Counted from the stretch's first letter, positions 8,282 through 16,484 are shown. The stretch: DNA of 64,000 nucleotides from Ilumatobacter coccineus YM16-304 (GCF_000348785.1 NC_020520.1:3844001-3908000); one strand, 5' to 3'. A program made the numbers and translations. Notes: a model not told the origin generated them from the letters alone.

Positions 8282-8665
8282 TCAACTGTCGATGGGAGCG
8301 CAGTCGTGTCCGCAACCGTCTGCTGCTGCCTCGAAGCCCGCCGGCGCGGGCCGGTGGAGCACGGCTCCGGTCGGCGCAACCGAGATGGTCACTGCCTCAC
8401 CGGCCGTGTCGACCGACGCGGTCCCGTCGATGATCAGGGTGTAGCCCGTCGGGTCGAGCGGCGGATACGAGATCGTCACCGTCGAGCGGGCGGCCGAGTT
8501 GCGCGCCGAGCGACCGCCTTCGTCGATCGTGATCGTGGCGCCGTCCCACACCGGCCGGACCGCCACGATCTTGGGGGTCTGGTCGTCGTTGACCGTGAGG
8601 AGGTAGGCGTAGTCGTACTCCTGCGTCTTCGCTTCGAGGGCGTCGATGGCGACCGGAATGCTCAT
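8282..8665 (-). CDS. PPOX-like split-barrel protein
   Basis: A 127-residue protein starting MSIPVAIDAL. YAYLLTVNDDQTPKIVAVRPVWDG, then ATITIDEGGRSARNSAARSTVTISYPP, fits the pyridoxamine phosphate oxidase-like fold. The C-terminus ends with a short Cys/His group (DGCGHDC) of unknown role. The frame is open upstream to 8788, but that extension crosses a palindrome and the divergent promoter region, so the ATG at 8665 is chosen. It is divergent from the peroxiredoxin gene. Confidence 0.72.
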   Translation of the reverse strand: MSIPVAIDALEAKTQEYDYAYLLTVNDDQTPKIVAVRPVWDGATITIDEGGRSARNSAARSTVTISYPPLDPTGYTLIIDGTASVDTAGEAVTISVAPTGAVLHRPAPAGFEAAADGCGHDCAPIDS

Positions 8666-8716
8666 GTGCACATCCAAGCAGATGCCGGCCCGAGCCGGGC
8701 GATGGACGACTACCCG

Positions 8717-8745
8717 ATAAACCCGACCCGATTTGTCGGGTTTAT
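8717..8745. promoter_or_regulatory. Perfect inverted repeat in the peroxiredoxin promoter region
   Basis: ATAAACCCGAC (8717-8727) and GTCGGGTTTAT (8735-8745) are perfect 11 bp arms around a 7 bp spacer. The site lies in the 148 bp gap between the PPOX-like gene (start 8665, minus) and the peroxiredoxin (start 8814, plus), about 70 bp before the latter. It could be an operator for a dimeric regulator or a hairpin; the binding protein is unknown. Confidence 0.6.
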
Positions 8746-8813
8746 GATTTCGACGGCTACCCTCGCGGTTTCCACACCATCGACACACCCGAAACTCTCA
8801 GAGGAGAAACATC

Positions 8814-9449
8814 ATGGCCGTCCGTCTCGGCGACACCGCACCCGACTTCACCGCCCCCACGACGCAGGGCGAGATCAACTTCCACGAGTGGCTCGGCGAC
8901 TCGTGGGGCGTGCTGTTCAGCCACCCGAAGGACTTCACGCCGGTCTGCACCACCGAACTCGGAACGGTCGCCGCGCTCAAGCCGGAGTTCGACAAGCGCA
9001 ACGTCAAGGTCATCGGCCTCTCGGTCGACCCCGTCGACAGTCACGTCGAGTGGGAGAAGGACATCGAGGAGACGCAGGGCACCGCCGTCAACTTCCCGAT
9101 GATCGGCGACCCCGACCGCACCGTGGCCGACAAGTACGACATGATCCACGAGAACGCGAACGACACGCTGACCGTGCGCTCGGTGTTCATCATCGGACCT
9201 GACAAGAAGGTCAAGCTCACGCTGACCTACCCGGCGTCGACGGGCCGCAACTTCGACGAGATCCTGCGCGTGATCGACAGCCTGCAGCTCACCGCCGATC
9301 ACAAGGTCGCCACGCCGGCCAACTGGACCGACGGCGACGACGTCATCATCGTCCCGGCGCTCTCCGACGACGAGGCCAAGGAGCTGTTCCCTGCCGGTTG
9401 GGAGCCGGTCAAGCCGTACCTGCGCGTCACCAAGCAGCCGAACCGCTGA
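8814..9449 (+). CDS. 1-Cys peroxiredoxin (Prx6-type)
   Basis: A 211-residue thioredoxin-fold peroxidase. The active-site motif is DFTPVCTTE with the peroxidatic Cys near residue 45, preceded by the conserved SHPKDFTP. The long C-terminal arm (YPASTGRNFDEILRVIDSLQ ... VKPYLRV) and the lack of a C-terminal resolving Cys mark the Prx6 subfamily. It reduces H2O2 and alkyl hydroperoxides in the cytoplasm. An AGAGGAG Shine-Dalgarno sequence precedes the ATG. A perfect inverted repeat lies upstream and a strong hairpin follows the stop. Confidence 0.94.
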   Translation: MAVRLGDTAPDFTAPTTQGEINFHEWLGDSWGVLFSHPKDFTPVCTTELGTVAALKPEFDKRNVKVIGLSVDPVDSHVEWEKDIEETQGTAVNFPMIGDPDRTVADKYDMIHENANDTLTVRSVFIIGPDKKVKLTLTYPASTGRNFDEILRVIDSLQLTADHKVATPANWTDGDDVIIVPALSDDEAKELFPAGWEPVKPYLRVTKQPNR

Positions 9450-9462
9450 TCTCCCGCCAGCC

Positions 9463-9500
9463 GATCTGGTCACATCCGTTCACGCGGGTGTGACCAGGTC
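9463..9500. terminator. Bidirectional terminator-like hairpin
   Basis: A stem of CTGGTCACA (9466-9474) with TGTGACCAG (9489-9497) extends outward with GAT/GTC and inward through CCG/CGG, using a few G:U pairs. It lies between two convergent genes, the peroxiredoxin and the nucleotidyltransferase-like gene. No long T-run follows. Confidence 0.6.
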
Positions 9501-9536
9501 GGTCGTTACTCAGAGCGATAAGAGCGGCCGGGTCGG

Positions 9537-10028
9537 TCAGAGCAGCCAGTTCGATTCGATCCAGGCGCGGACGGGTTCGGCGACCTTGTCGAGGTGCTCC
9601 GCCGGCTGATCGCGAATCTGTGTCGCGCTGATCGGCACCGCTGCTCGCTCGGGGTCGACCGCGACGGCCTCTGCCCCGAAACGTTCGGCGAGACCGCTCA
9701 CGTACGAATCGGACGAGAACACGGCGTGCGGCCCGTCGTCGAGTGGCCAGTGCGCACGGAACAGCGCCATCCACTTCTCCCACAGTTCGTCGTCGTCGAA
9801 GTCGGTGCCGAGCTGATGCGCCACCGCCCGGATCTCGACGCTCGGATGCAGGTCGGTGAGCCAGGTCGCCCGGAGCTCGCCGGGAATGGTGTCACGCTGT
9901 GTCGACCAGTTGACGTACACGACGAGCTGGTCGACCTGTTGCGCCGCCTGCTCGATCATGTACGAATGGCCGAGATGTGGTGGGTCGAATCGTCCGACGA
10001 TCAACCCGGTCGAGAATCGTTGCTCCAC
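9537..10028 (-). CDS. NadR/NMNAT-like nucleotidyltransferase
   Basis: About 163 residues. The nucleotidyltransferase motif GRFDPPHLGHSYM (HxGH type) lies at the N-terminus, and the C-terminal motif is VDPERAAVPISATQIR, which matches the ISxTxIR signature. This resembles the NMN adenylyltransferase domain of NadR, making NAD from NMN and ATP, but substrate specificity is not certain. I chose the GTG at 10028, five bases after the stop of the upstream selenoprotein gene; an ATG at 10088 would overlap that gene. It is the last gene of a three-gene operon with two AhpD-like genes. Confidence 0.75.
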   Translation of the reverse strand: MEQRFSTGLIVGRFDPPHLGHSYMIEQAAQQVDQLVVYVNWSTQRDTIPGELRATWLTDLHPSVEIRAVAHQLGTDFDDDELWEKWMALFRAHWPLDDGPHAVFSSDSYVSGLAERFGAEAVAVDPERAAVPISATQIRDQPAEHLDKVAEPVRAWIESNWLL

Positions 10029-10033
10029 GCTGA

Positions 10034-10552
10034 TCAGGAGGCTCCGGGGGTCGGGAGTTCGACCGTGTCCATCTCCGACGGTTCGCATCCGAGCGCGATC
10101 AGCACTTTGGAGAACCCGTGGAAGAGTGCGAGACCGACGCCGATCTCGGTCTGCTGTTCGGGCGTGAACTCGGCCTCGAAGGCTGCGGCCACATCGCTCG
10201 ACATCGGCCCCTCGGCATCGAGGAACGCGTCGGCGAACCCGAGCGCCGCCTTCTGCCGGTCGGACAGCGCGGAGTCGTCCCAACCGTCGTCGATGTCGTC
10301 GACCTGCGTCTCGTCGAGTCCGTCATGCTTCGCGACCGCGAAGCGAACGTTGCGTCAATAGCCACAGTCGGTGATCCGAGCGTTGCGAATTCGGACGGTT
10401 TCCTTCGTCGGATGATCGACGACGCCGTGGCTCCAGAACTGCGCGTAGAGGGCGCCGAAGCCGCGAGCCAACTCGGGTTGGTGCGCGAGCAACGATCCCA
10501 TGTTGGCGGGCTGGCCGTCGATCGCCGAGGGGAGGCGTGGTGTGGTGCTCAT
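10034..10552 (-). CDS. Predicted selenoprotein: AhpD/CMD-like protein with CxxU motif (in-frame TGA at 10355-10357)
   Basis: Read leftward from the ATG at 10552, the frame runs 65 codons to ITDCGY. It then meets TGA (10357-10355) and continues in the same frame as RNVRFAVAKHDGL for 106 more codons to a TGA at 10034. AhpD-like/carboxymuconolactone-decarboxylase proteins have a redox CxxC at exactly this point (DCxxCRN), so the TGA replaces the second Cys: C63-G-Y-U66. A stem-loop with GGTC at its apex begins a few bases after the TGA, as expected of a bacterial SECIS. The 172-residue full length is normal for the family. The start overlaps the upstream gene's stop (ATGA). Selenocysteine is inferred; a nonsense mutation is the alternative. 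No sel genes lie in the window. Confidence 0.85.
10321..10349 (-). promoter_or_regulatory. Candidate bacterial SECIS element
   Basis: Counting the T of TGA as 1, nucleotides 14-31 form a perfect 7 bp stem, GCTTCGC/GCGAAGC, closed by a GGTC tetraloop (loop at 21-24). A lower stem CGTT/GACG (9-12 with 34-37) is separated from it by a small internal loop. Bacterial SECIS hairpins recognised by SelB lie directly after the UGA and carry a GU in the apical loop at about this distance. The element is also coding sequence (residues 69-78). Confidence 0.75.
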
Positions 10553-10899
10553 GTCGTGGTTTCGTCCGCTCGCTGCACCAGGTCGAGCTTGGCGAACCCG
10601 TCGGCGAGGGCGAGGTGGAACATGATCGCCACCTGCTCGTCGTGGGCGTAGTGATCGGACAGTCGGGCGAACTGGCGATCGGTGATGCCGTGGACGTCGA
10701 CGAGGAACTGCTCGACGATGTCGATCACGCACTGCTCTGCCGGCGACACGTCGTCGGGCAGGCGCACACCGGCTGCGGCGGTGCCGACCAGCTGTGCGAC
10801 TCGGGTGTCGATGAGCTCGGCCAATCGTCCAGGCGTGCGTCCGGCCGCGTCGCGGCGGAGTTCGTCGGCCTGTTCGAGTAGTGGCGTGTTCGTGAGCAT
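10549..10899 (-). CDS. AhpD/CMD-like helical protein without CxxC
   Basis: A 116-residue all-helical protein. The C-terminal helix DEQVAIMFHLALADGFAKLDLV resembles the conserved helix of carboxymuconolactone-decarboxylase/AhpD-like proteins, but there is no CxxC and only one Cys. It overlaps the start of the selenoprotein gene by 4 bp (ATGA), so the two are probably translationally coupled and may form a hetero-oligomer. A weak GGGAGAT-like Shine-Dalgarno sequence precedes the ATG. Function is unknown; a structural partner of the selenoprotein is an inference. Confidence 0.7.
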   Translation of the reverse strand: MLTNTPLLEQADELRRDAAGRTPGRLAELIDTRVAQLVGTAAAGVRLPDDVSPAEQCVIDIVEQFLVDVHGITDRQFARLSDHYAHDEQVAIMFHLALADGFAKLDLVQRADETTT

Positions 10900-10929
10900 C
10901 GATCTCCCTGCGAGTGCGGATGAGCGATC

Positions 10930-13900
10930 TCAGGATAGTTCGGGCTGCGCTGCAGACACGGCTCGAGCGAGGCCGTCGACCACACGATGCCAACCCGACC
11001 CGAGATGGTCGATCTCTGACGGTTCCGCATCGTCGCAGATCGCGCTCGCCGCTGCGTGAGAGAGCGCCTTGGCCACTTCGTCGCCCGCTCGGCCGGCGGT
11101 GGCGCGCGCCGCGTCGATGCGCGATCGAGCGGCGTCGCGGTCACCCGACGACGACAGGGCGGCGCCCGCGGCGACGTCGGCGAGCACTCGGTCGAGGTAC
11201 GTCGACCCCTCGTCGTCGGTCACTGCGTCGGCGTGGCGCAGCGCATCGGCGGCGTCGCCGAGCATCGCGTGGGCGATGGCGCTCACGGCGTGGAGGTATG
11301 GCCGTTCGGCGGTCACGTCGAGCAACACGGTGAGGGCTTCTTCGGGTTCGCCGACCTGGCAGAGTCCGAGCGCGAGGCCGATCCGCGCCTCGGAGCCGTC
11401 GGCGTGCATCGCCACCATTCGCTCCACGGCGACTTCGCCGAGCGAGACCGCACGCTCACCGAGCCCGAGGTGCGCTGCGGTGCCGGCCGCCGCCATGGTC
11501 GGGAAGGCGAGGTCGCCGAACAGGTCGGCCAACGAGACCGCTTCCTCCAGACCCCGCTCGGCTTCCTGGTTCCGTCCGAGCGCCACCAGGGCGCGCATGC
11601 GCGGCACGAGGGCCTGCACGATGCCGAAGCGGTCGTTGAGTTCGCGGAATCCGTTGAGCGCCCGACGGGAGAGTTCTTCCGCTTCGCTGAATCGACCGGT
11701 CCACAGGCGAATCGACGCGAGCAACGCGTCCATCATCGCCGGCGCCCAACGCTCGCCGAGCTCGGCTGCTTCCTTGCGGACCGCCGTTGCGAGTTCTTCT
11801 GCGTCGCCGAATCGCCGCTCGAAGAAACGAACGTACGCGAGCAGCCCCATCGCCCAGCCGGTGCCCGACCGGTCGCCGAGGTCTTCGAACAGTCCCGACG
11901 ACGCGGTGAGTCGCTGTTCGGCGAGTTCGGTGTCGCCCGACAGGAACGCGACCCAGGCCTGGTGCTGGCGAATCCACGCCAGTCGGCGCCGGTCACCGAG
12001 CTCCTCGGCCAGTGTCTCGGCTTCGCTCAGGATCGAATCGGCGTCGACGAGCGATCCGCCGAACACTTCGACGAAGCCGCGGTCGCTGAGCGAGGTGGCC
12101 AGTTCGTGCGCTTCGTCGGACGCGCGGAGCAGTTCGACGCTCTTGCCGAGTTCGGTGCGAGCCAGGGGGAGGTCGCCCTCCTGCTGGGCGATCATGCCGA
12201 GGATGCGGCGGGCGATCGCTTCTTGGACCTCGTCGCCGTCGGACACCGCCGATTCGAGCACGGTCCGCGCGTCGACCACCGCCAACGCCCCTTCACGACG
12301 CTCGACCGACGCGTTGGCGCGCAGCAGGCGAAGCGATCGGATGCTCGCCGCGTCGCCGACGCCCAGATCGATCGCTCGTGATGCCTGACGGATCGCCTGG
12401 TTGAACGCCCCGATCTCGAGTGACCGTTCGGCGGCTCGGCTGAGCAGGTCGACCGCCCGTGCTCCGATGTCGGCGGGCACCTGTTCGACCGGGCCGATGT
12501 CGGCGACGAGTTCGGCCGCGGTGGCGGCGTGGTGTGCGACCTGATCGATCGGGCCCAGGCCGTAGTCGAGCATCACTCTGGCGGTTCCGGTGTGGCGCTG
12601 CGCGCGCGACGACTTGGTCAGCGTCTGATACGCCACTTCGCGCACGATCTCGGACCGGAATCGCCACCATCCGTCGGTGACGTCGAAGAATCCGTCGTCG
12701 TCGAGTTCGTCGAGGTCGCTCGTCTCGAAGTCTTGGCCGAGCTCCTCTGCGAACCGTGCGAGCGCCTTGTCGGAACCCGACGTGCCGAGCACCGAGGCGT
12801 TCTCGATGATCAGTCGCTGCGCGGCGGGCAGCGCGTCGAGGCGCGCCGCGATCAGCGCGCGCAACGAACTCGGCAGATTCTCGTCGCCGGGGTGTTCGTG
12901 GGCCATCTTGGCCAACTGCGTGAGGAAGAGCGGGTTGCCACCGCTGCGTTCGTACAGCTGCTTGCGGAGCTGATCGCCCGGGTCATCGCCGGCGAACACG
13001 GCCCCGACCAACTCGTCGGACTCCCCCTTGCTCAGCGGATCGAGCGGCATGTTGATCATGACCGGGTGGTCGATCGCAGGCGGCCACCCGTTGTCGGCGT
13101 CGTCACGTTGCGCCGTGACGAGCAGTACCGGACGATCGATCAGCGACCGGGCGATGCGTGAGAGCAGTTCGAGCAGGAGCGGGTCGGCCCATTGCACGTC
13201 GTCGATCCAGACCACCACCGGCCCTGCCTGCGAACGCCGATGGAGCCCTTCGACCACGACTTGCATGACGATCTCGCGGGCTTGCGACGGGGCGACTCGG
13301 TCGAGGTCGGACGCGTGGCCGAGCAGATGCATCGCGCCTTCGATGAAGCGATGCATCCGCGGGTCGGAGTCGCCGAGCCCGTACAGCTCGATGCCCCGAT
13401 CGTGAACCGTCTGACGCAGCACGTCGGCGGGGGTCGAGCGGTCGGCGCCCATGAGGCGGAACAGTGCCGACGCGATCGGCGACCAGGCATTGGTCTCGCC
13501 GTACGGCGCGCACACGCCGGTGAACACCGCCACGGGACGACCGGGGAACCGAGCGAGCGACTCGTTGACCAGGCGGGTCTTGCCGCTGCCGGCCTCGCCC
13601 GTCACCGTGATGACCGCGCCTTGGCCGTCGGCCACGAGGCCCATCACCGAGTTGAAGAGCTCGCGCTGACTCGTCCGGCCGACGAACGGGAGGTCGTGGC
13701 GCGAGGGCGCGAGGAACGACCGATTGATCCGGCCGGTGACACTCCAGATTCGTTCGGTCTGGTCGCGGCCGCGCACTTCGGAGTCGGCCACCAGCACGCG
13801 TTCGATGCGCGGCGACAGCTCCGCTTCGGTCGCGGCGCCGATGTAGATGCCGCCGGGAGGGGCCATCGACTGCAGACGCGACGCGACGTTGACCACGTCG

Positions 13901-14364
13901 CCCATCGCCGTGTAGTCGTCGCTGCCCGACACTCTGCCCACCACCACTTCGCCGGTGTTGACGCCGACGCGCATCCGGATGTCGGCGGTGAGCGCAGGGT
14001 CGGACTCGACGAACTCTTCGAGCGCTCGGTGCATCTCGATCGCCGCGCGCACTGCTCGATCGGGGTCGTCTTCGTGGGCGGTGGGTGCGCCGAACAGCGC
14101 CAGGATCCCGTCGCCGAGCACCTTGTCGACCCGGCCGCCGAAGCGCTCGATCTCGACGATCATGCGCTCGAAGCCGGCGTCGATCAGCCGTTTGACGCGC
14201 TCGGGGTCGAGGTGCTCCGACAGCGTGGTGAAGCCGACGATGTCGGCGAACAGCACCGACACGACGCGGCGTTCCTCGGCCATGGTCGAACTCACTTCGT
14301 GGCCACAGAACGGACAGAAGCGAGCGCCCTCGGGGAGCGGCTGCGAGCACGAGGCGCATGCCAT
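10930..14364 (-). CDS. Zinc-ribbon / class III nucleotide cyclase / AAA ATPase / TPR regulator
   Basis: A 1144-residue protein. A zinc ribbon comes first (C3, C6, C17, C20), then a class III adenylate/guanylate cyclase domain at about 32-205. The metal-binding Asp residues are in LFADIVGFT (D41) and VLGDGILALFG (D85), and NVASR carries the transition-state Asn and Arg. An AAA/STAND ATPase follows, with Walker A GEAGSGKT at 256-263 and Walker B WIDDVQWAD near 390. The last 450 or so residues are TPR-like helices. The C-terminus carries no LuxR HTH. Proteins of this layout make cAMP or act as signal-responsive ATPases; the signal is unknown. It stands alone, divergent from the histidine kinase. 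Confidence 0.88.
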   Translation of the reverse strand: MACASCSQPLPEGARFCPFCGHEVSSTMAEERRVVSVLFADIVGFTTLSEHLDPERVKRLIDAGFERMIVEIERFGGRVDKVLGDGILALFGAPTAHEDDPDRAVRAAIEMHRALEEFVESDPALTADIRMRVGVNTGEVVVGRVSGSDDYTAMGDVVNVASRLQSMAPPGGIYIGAATEAELSPRIERVLVADSEVRGRDQTERIWSVTGRINRSFLAPSRHDLPFVGRTSQRELFNSVMGLVADGQGAVITVTGEAGSGKTRLVNESLARFPGRPVAVFTGVCAPYGETNAWSPIASALFRLMGADRSTPADVLRQTVHDRGIELYGLGDSDPRMHRFIEGAMHLLGHASDLDRVAPSQAREIVMQVVVEGLHRRSQAGPVVVWIDDVQWADPLLLELLSRIARSLIDRPVLLVTAQRDDADNGWPPAIDHPVMINMPLDPLSKGESDELVGAVFAGDDPGDQLRKQLYERSGGNPLFLTQLAKMAHEHPGDENLPSSLRALIAARLDALPAAQRLIIENASVLGTSGSDKALARFAEELGQDFETSDLDELDDDGFFDVTDGWWRFRSEIVREVAYQTLTKSSRAQRHTGTARVMLDYGLGPIDQVAHHAATAAELVADIGPVEQVPADIGARAVDLLSRAAERSLEIGAFNQAIRQASRAIDLGVGDAASIRSLRLLRANASVERREGALAVVDARTVLESAVSDGDEVQEAIARRILGMIAQQEGDLPLARTELGKSVELLRASDEAHELATSLSDRGFVEVFGGSLVDADSILSEAETLAEELGDRRRLAWIRQHQAWVAFLSGDTELAEQRLTASSGLFEDLGDRSGTGWAMGLLAYVRFFERRFGDAEELATAVRKEAAELGERWAPAMMDALLASIRLWTGRFSEAEELSRRALNGFRELNDRFGIVQALVPRMRALVALGRNQEAERGLEEAVSLADLFGDLAFPTMAAAGTAAHLGLGERAVSLGEVAVERMVAMHADGSEARIGLALGLCQVGEPEEALTVLLDVTAERPYLHAVSAIAHAMLGDAADALRHADAVTDDEGSTYLDRVLADVAAGAALSSSGDRDAARSRIDAARATAGRAGDEVAKALSHAAASAICDDAEPSEIDHLGSGWHRVVDGLARAVSAAQPELS

Positions 14365-14384
14365 CGAAGCAGACTACGCCCCGC

Positions 14385-14409
14385 GAACAACTCCCCGACC
14401 AGGTTGTTC
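14385..14409. promoter_or_regulatory. Inverted repeat upstream of the cyclase gene
   Basis: GAACAAC (14385-14391) and GTTGTTC (14403-14409) are perfect 7 bp arms with an 11 bp spacer, 20 bp before the cyclase start. The spacing would suit a dimeric regulator. Function is inferred from position only. Confidence 0.35.
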
Positions 14410-14479
14410 ACCGCCCACGGTACCGGACCGACATTCCGCAGGCGCTCGTCGAAACATCTGGGCAACGAGTCCACCGTCG

Positions 14480-14513
14480 GGTGGATGGCCCTCCCCCTGC
14501 GGGAGGATCCACC
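14480..14513 (+). promoter_or_regulatory. Nested hairpin before the histidine kinase
   Basis: GGTGGAT (14480-14486) pairs with ATCCACC (14507-14513), and inside it CCTCCC pairs with GGGAGG around CCTGC. The inner right arm contains a purine-rich GGGAGGA that would otherwise be the only Shine-Dalgarno-like sequence before the kinase ATG at 14525. It could be an operator for the cognate response regulator or an RNA structure. Confidence 0.45.
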
Positions 14514-14524
14514 TGGCCCCGACG

Positions 14525-15787
14525 ATGACTAGCGTTCTCCACACGATGCTCGATCGGCGCCCACACCCCATTCGCTGGCTGCGCGAACGCCCGACGTACG
14601 CCGACGCCCTCCTCGCCGTGGCGCTCACGTCGATCGCGCTCACGCTGCACCTCGCCGATTTCGAGAACGACGACATCGATTTCGTCGATCCGTCGTGGTG
14701 GACCTCGCTCCTGGTGGTCGGTGCCGTCTTCCCGATCCTGTGGCGCCGCATCTACACCGTCGCCTCCACGTTGATCGTGGTGTTCGTCCAGGTCTTCGCC
14801 GCCTTCGCCGACGTCGACGGCGCCGGGTTTCTCGGTGTGGTCGTCGCCCTGTACTCCCTCGGGGCGCACTCGGCAGGGCCGATCCGCTCGCGTGTGGTGG
14901 CACTCATCGCGATCGCGATCGCCGCCCTGTTCGTCACCGGGCTGTCGGTCGGCGAACTCGACATCGGGTCGTTCATCTCGAGCACGATCATCCTCGTCAC
15001 CGCGTTCGTGCTCGGCGACAACCTGCGCCGTCGCCGTGACGCTGCCACCGCGCTGCAGGAGCGTGCCGAACGGGCCGAGCGCGAGCGCGAGCTGATCGCC
15101 CAGCGCGAGGTCAACGCCGAGCGCAACCGAATCGCACGCGAACTGCACGACGTGGTCGCTCACTCGGTGAGCGTCATGGTCATCCAGGCGGCAGCGGCGC
15201 GCCGCAGTCTCTCCACCGCGCCCGACAACGCCGAGCAGGCGCTCACCAACATCGAAGAGACCGGCCGCCAGACGATGAACGAACTGCGCGGCATCCTCGG
15301 CGTGCTGCGTCGATCGGCCGACGACACCGATGCCGAGGCGACGCTCGCGCCCCAGCCGGCCCTCGACCAGATCGATGATCTTGTCGCTCGCAGCGACGAC
15401 CTGGCGATCGATCTCACGGTCGTCGGCGACGTCCAGCATCTGCCCAGCTCCGTCACGCTCACCGGCTACCGGGTCATCCAGGAAGCGCTCACCAACATCC
15501 GACGCCACGCCGGGCCGGTCACCTCGGTGGCGGTCACCATCGAACGCCGGGCCGACGAGGTGGCGATCAGCGTGACCGACGACGGGCGCGGCGCTGCGGC
15601 CGACGACAGCGAGCCTGGCTTCGGGCTCGTCGGCATGAACGAACGGGTCGCTGCGATCGGTGGCACCATGCACGCCGGCTGGCGCAGTGGCGGCGGCTGG
15701 CGAGTCGCCGTGTCGTTGCCGACCGACGCGTCGGCCGCGCCTCGCTCGCCGACGACGGCTCCGAGCGCTGCGGAGGTGGTCGCATGA
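14525..15787 (+). CDS. NarL-type sensor histidine kinase
   Basis: A 420-residue kinase. About five membrane helices lie in residues 25-165, a coiled coil (LQERAERAERERELIAQ) follows, then a HisKA_3 dimerisation domain with phospho-acceptor H208 in RELHDVVAHSVSVM. The HATPase_c domain has an N-box QEALTNIRRHAG and G-boxes DDGRG and GFGLVGMNERV. It phosphorylates the response regulator whose gene overlaps its stop codon by 4 bp. The ATG at 14525 is chosen; a second at 14546 is possible. The signal is not evident; no large extracellular domain is present. Confidence 0.92.
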   Translation: MTSVLHTMLDRRPHPIRWLRERPTYADALLAVALTSIALTLHLADFENDDIDFVDPSWWTSLLVVGAVFPILWRRIYTVASTLIVVFVQVFAAFADVDGAGFLGVVVALYSLGAHSAGPIRSRVVALIAIAIAALFVTGLSVGELDIGSFISSTIILVTAFVLGDNLRRRRDAATALQERAERAERERELIAQREVNAERNRIARELHDVVAHSVSVMVIQAAAARRSLSTAPDNAEQALTNIEETGRQTMNELRGILGVLRRSADDTDAEATLAPQPALDQIDDLVARSDDLAIDLTVVGDVQHLPSSVTLTGYRVIQEALTNIRRHAGPVTSVAVTIERRADEVAISVTDDGRGAAADDSEPGFGLVGMNERVAAIGGTMHAGWRSGGGWRVAVSLPTDASAAPRSPTTAPSAAEVVA

Positions 15788-16440
15788 TCAGGGTGATGCT
15801 CGTCGACGATCAGGCGATGGTGCGGACCGGATTCCGCATGATCCTCGAGGCCGAACCCGACATCTCGGTCGTCGGCGAAGCGGTCGACGGGCTCGACGCC
15901 GTCGAGATGGTCGACCGGGCCCGTCCGGACGTGGTACTGATGGACGTGCGCATGCCTCGCATGGACGGCATCGAGGCCTGCGATCGCATCTGCCAGGGCG
16001 AGGACTCACCTCGGGTGATGATGCTCACCACGTTCGATCTCGACGACTACGTGCACGCGGCGCTGCGCGCCGGGGCGAGCGGGTTCATGCTCAAAGACGC
16101 GCCGCCCGAGCAGCTCGTCGATGCCATCCACATCGTGGCCAACGGCGACGCGATGCTGGCTCCGTCGGTCACCCAGACGTTGATCGACGAGATCGCCCGG
16201 CGGCCACAGGGTCAGCCCGATGCGTTCCCCGGGATCAGCGAGCTGACCTCGCGCGAGCAAGACGTCATCCGTCTGATGGCCAAGGGGCTGAGCAACGCCG
16301 AGATCGCCACCGAGCTCATCCTCGGCGAAGCGACGATCAAGACCCACGTCGGCCGCGTGCTCTCGAAGCTCGGCGCCCGAGACCGCGTGCAGGCCGTCGT
16401 CGCCGCCTACGAGTCGGGCCTGGTGACGCCCGGAGCATGA
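15784..16440 (+). CDS. NarL/LuxR-type response regulator
   Basis: A 218-residue regulator with a receiver domain (acidic DD at 8-9, phospho-acceptor D54 in VVLMDVRMPRMDG, Lys in FMLKDAP). A C-terminal LuxR HTH follows (LTSREQDVIRLMAKGLSNAEIATEL ... TIKTHVGRVLSKL). Its ATG overlaps the kinase stop (ATGA), so the two are translationally coupled. The likely targets are the downstream ABC exporter, whose start is covered by a nested palindrome, and its own operon. Confidence 0.94.
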   Translation: MIRVMLVDDQAMVRTGFRMILEAEPDISVVGEAVDGLDAVEMVDRARPDVVLMDVRMPRMDGIEACDRICQGEDSPRVMMLTTFDLDDYVHAALRAGASGFMLKDAPPEQLVDAIHIVANGDAMLAPSVTQTLIDEIARRPQGQPDAFPGISELTSREQDVIRLMAKGLSNAEIATELILGEATIKTHVGRVLSKLGARDRVQAVVAAYESGLVTPGA

Positions 16441-16484
16441 CGGTGACGCCGGGAGCGTGACGGTCAGCCCACGGGTGTGAGCGA

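Noticed and set aside
10355-10357. In-frame TGA read as a nonsense mutation or frameshift
   Set aside because: Frame and conservation continue on both sides, the position is exactly a redox Cys, and a SECIS-like hairpin follows; kept as the less likely alternative.
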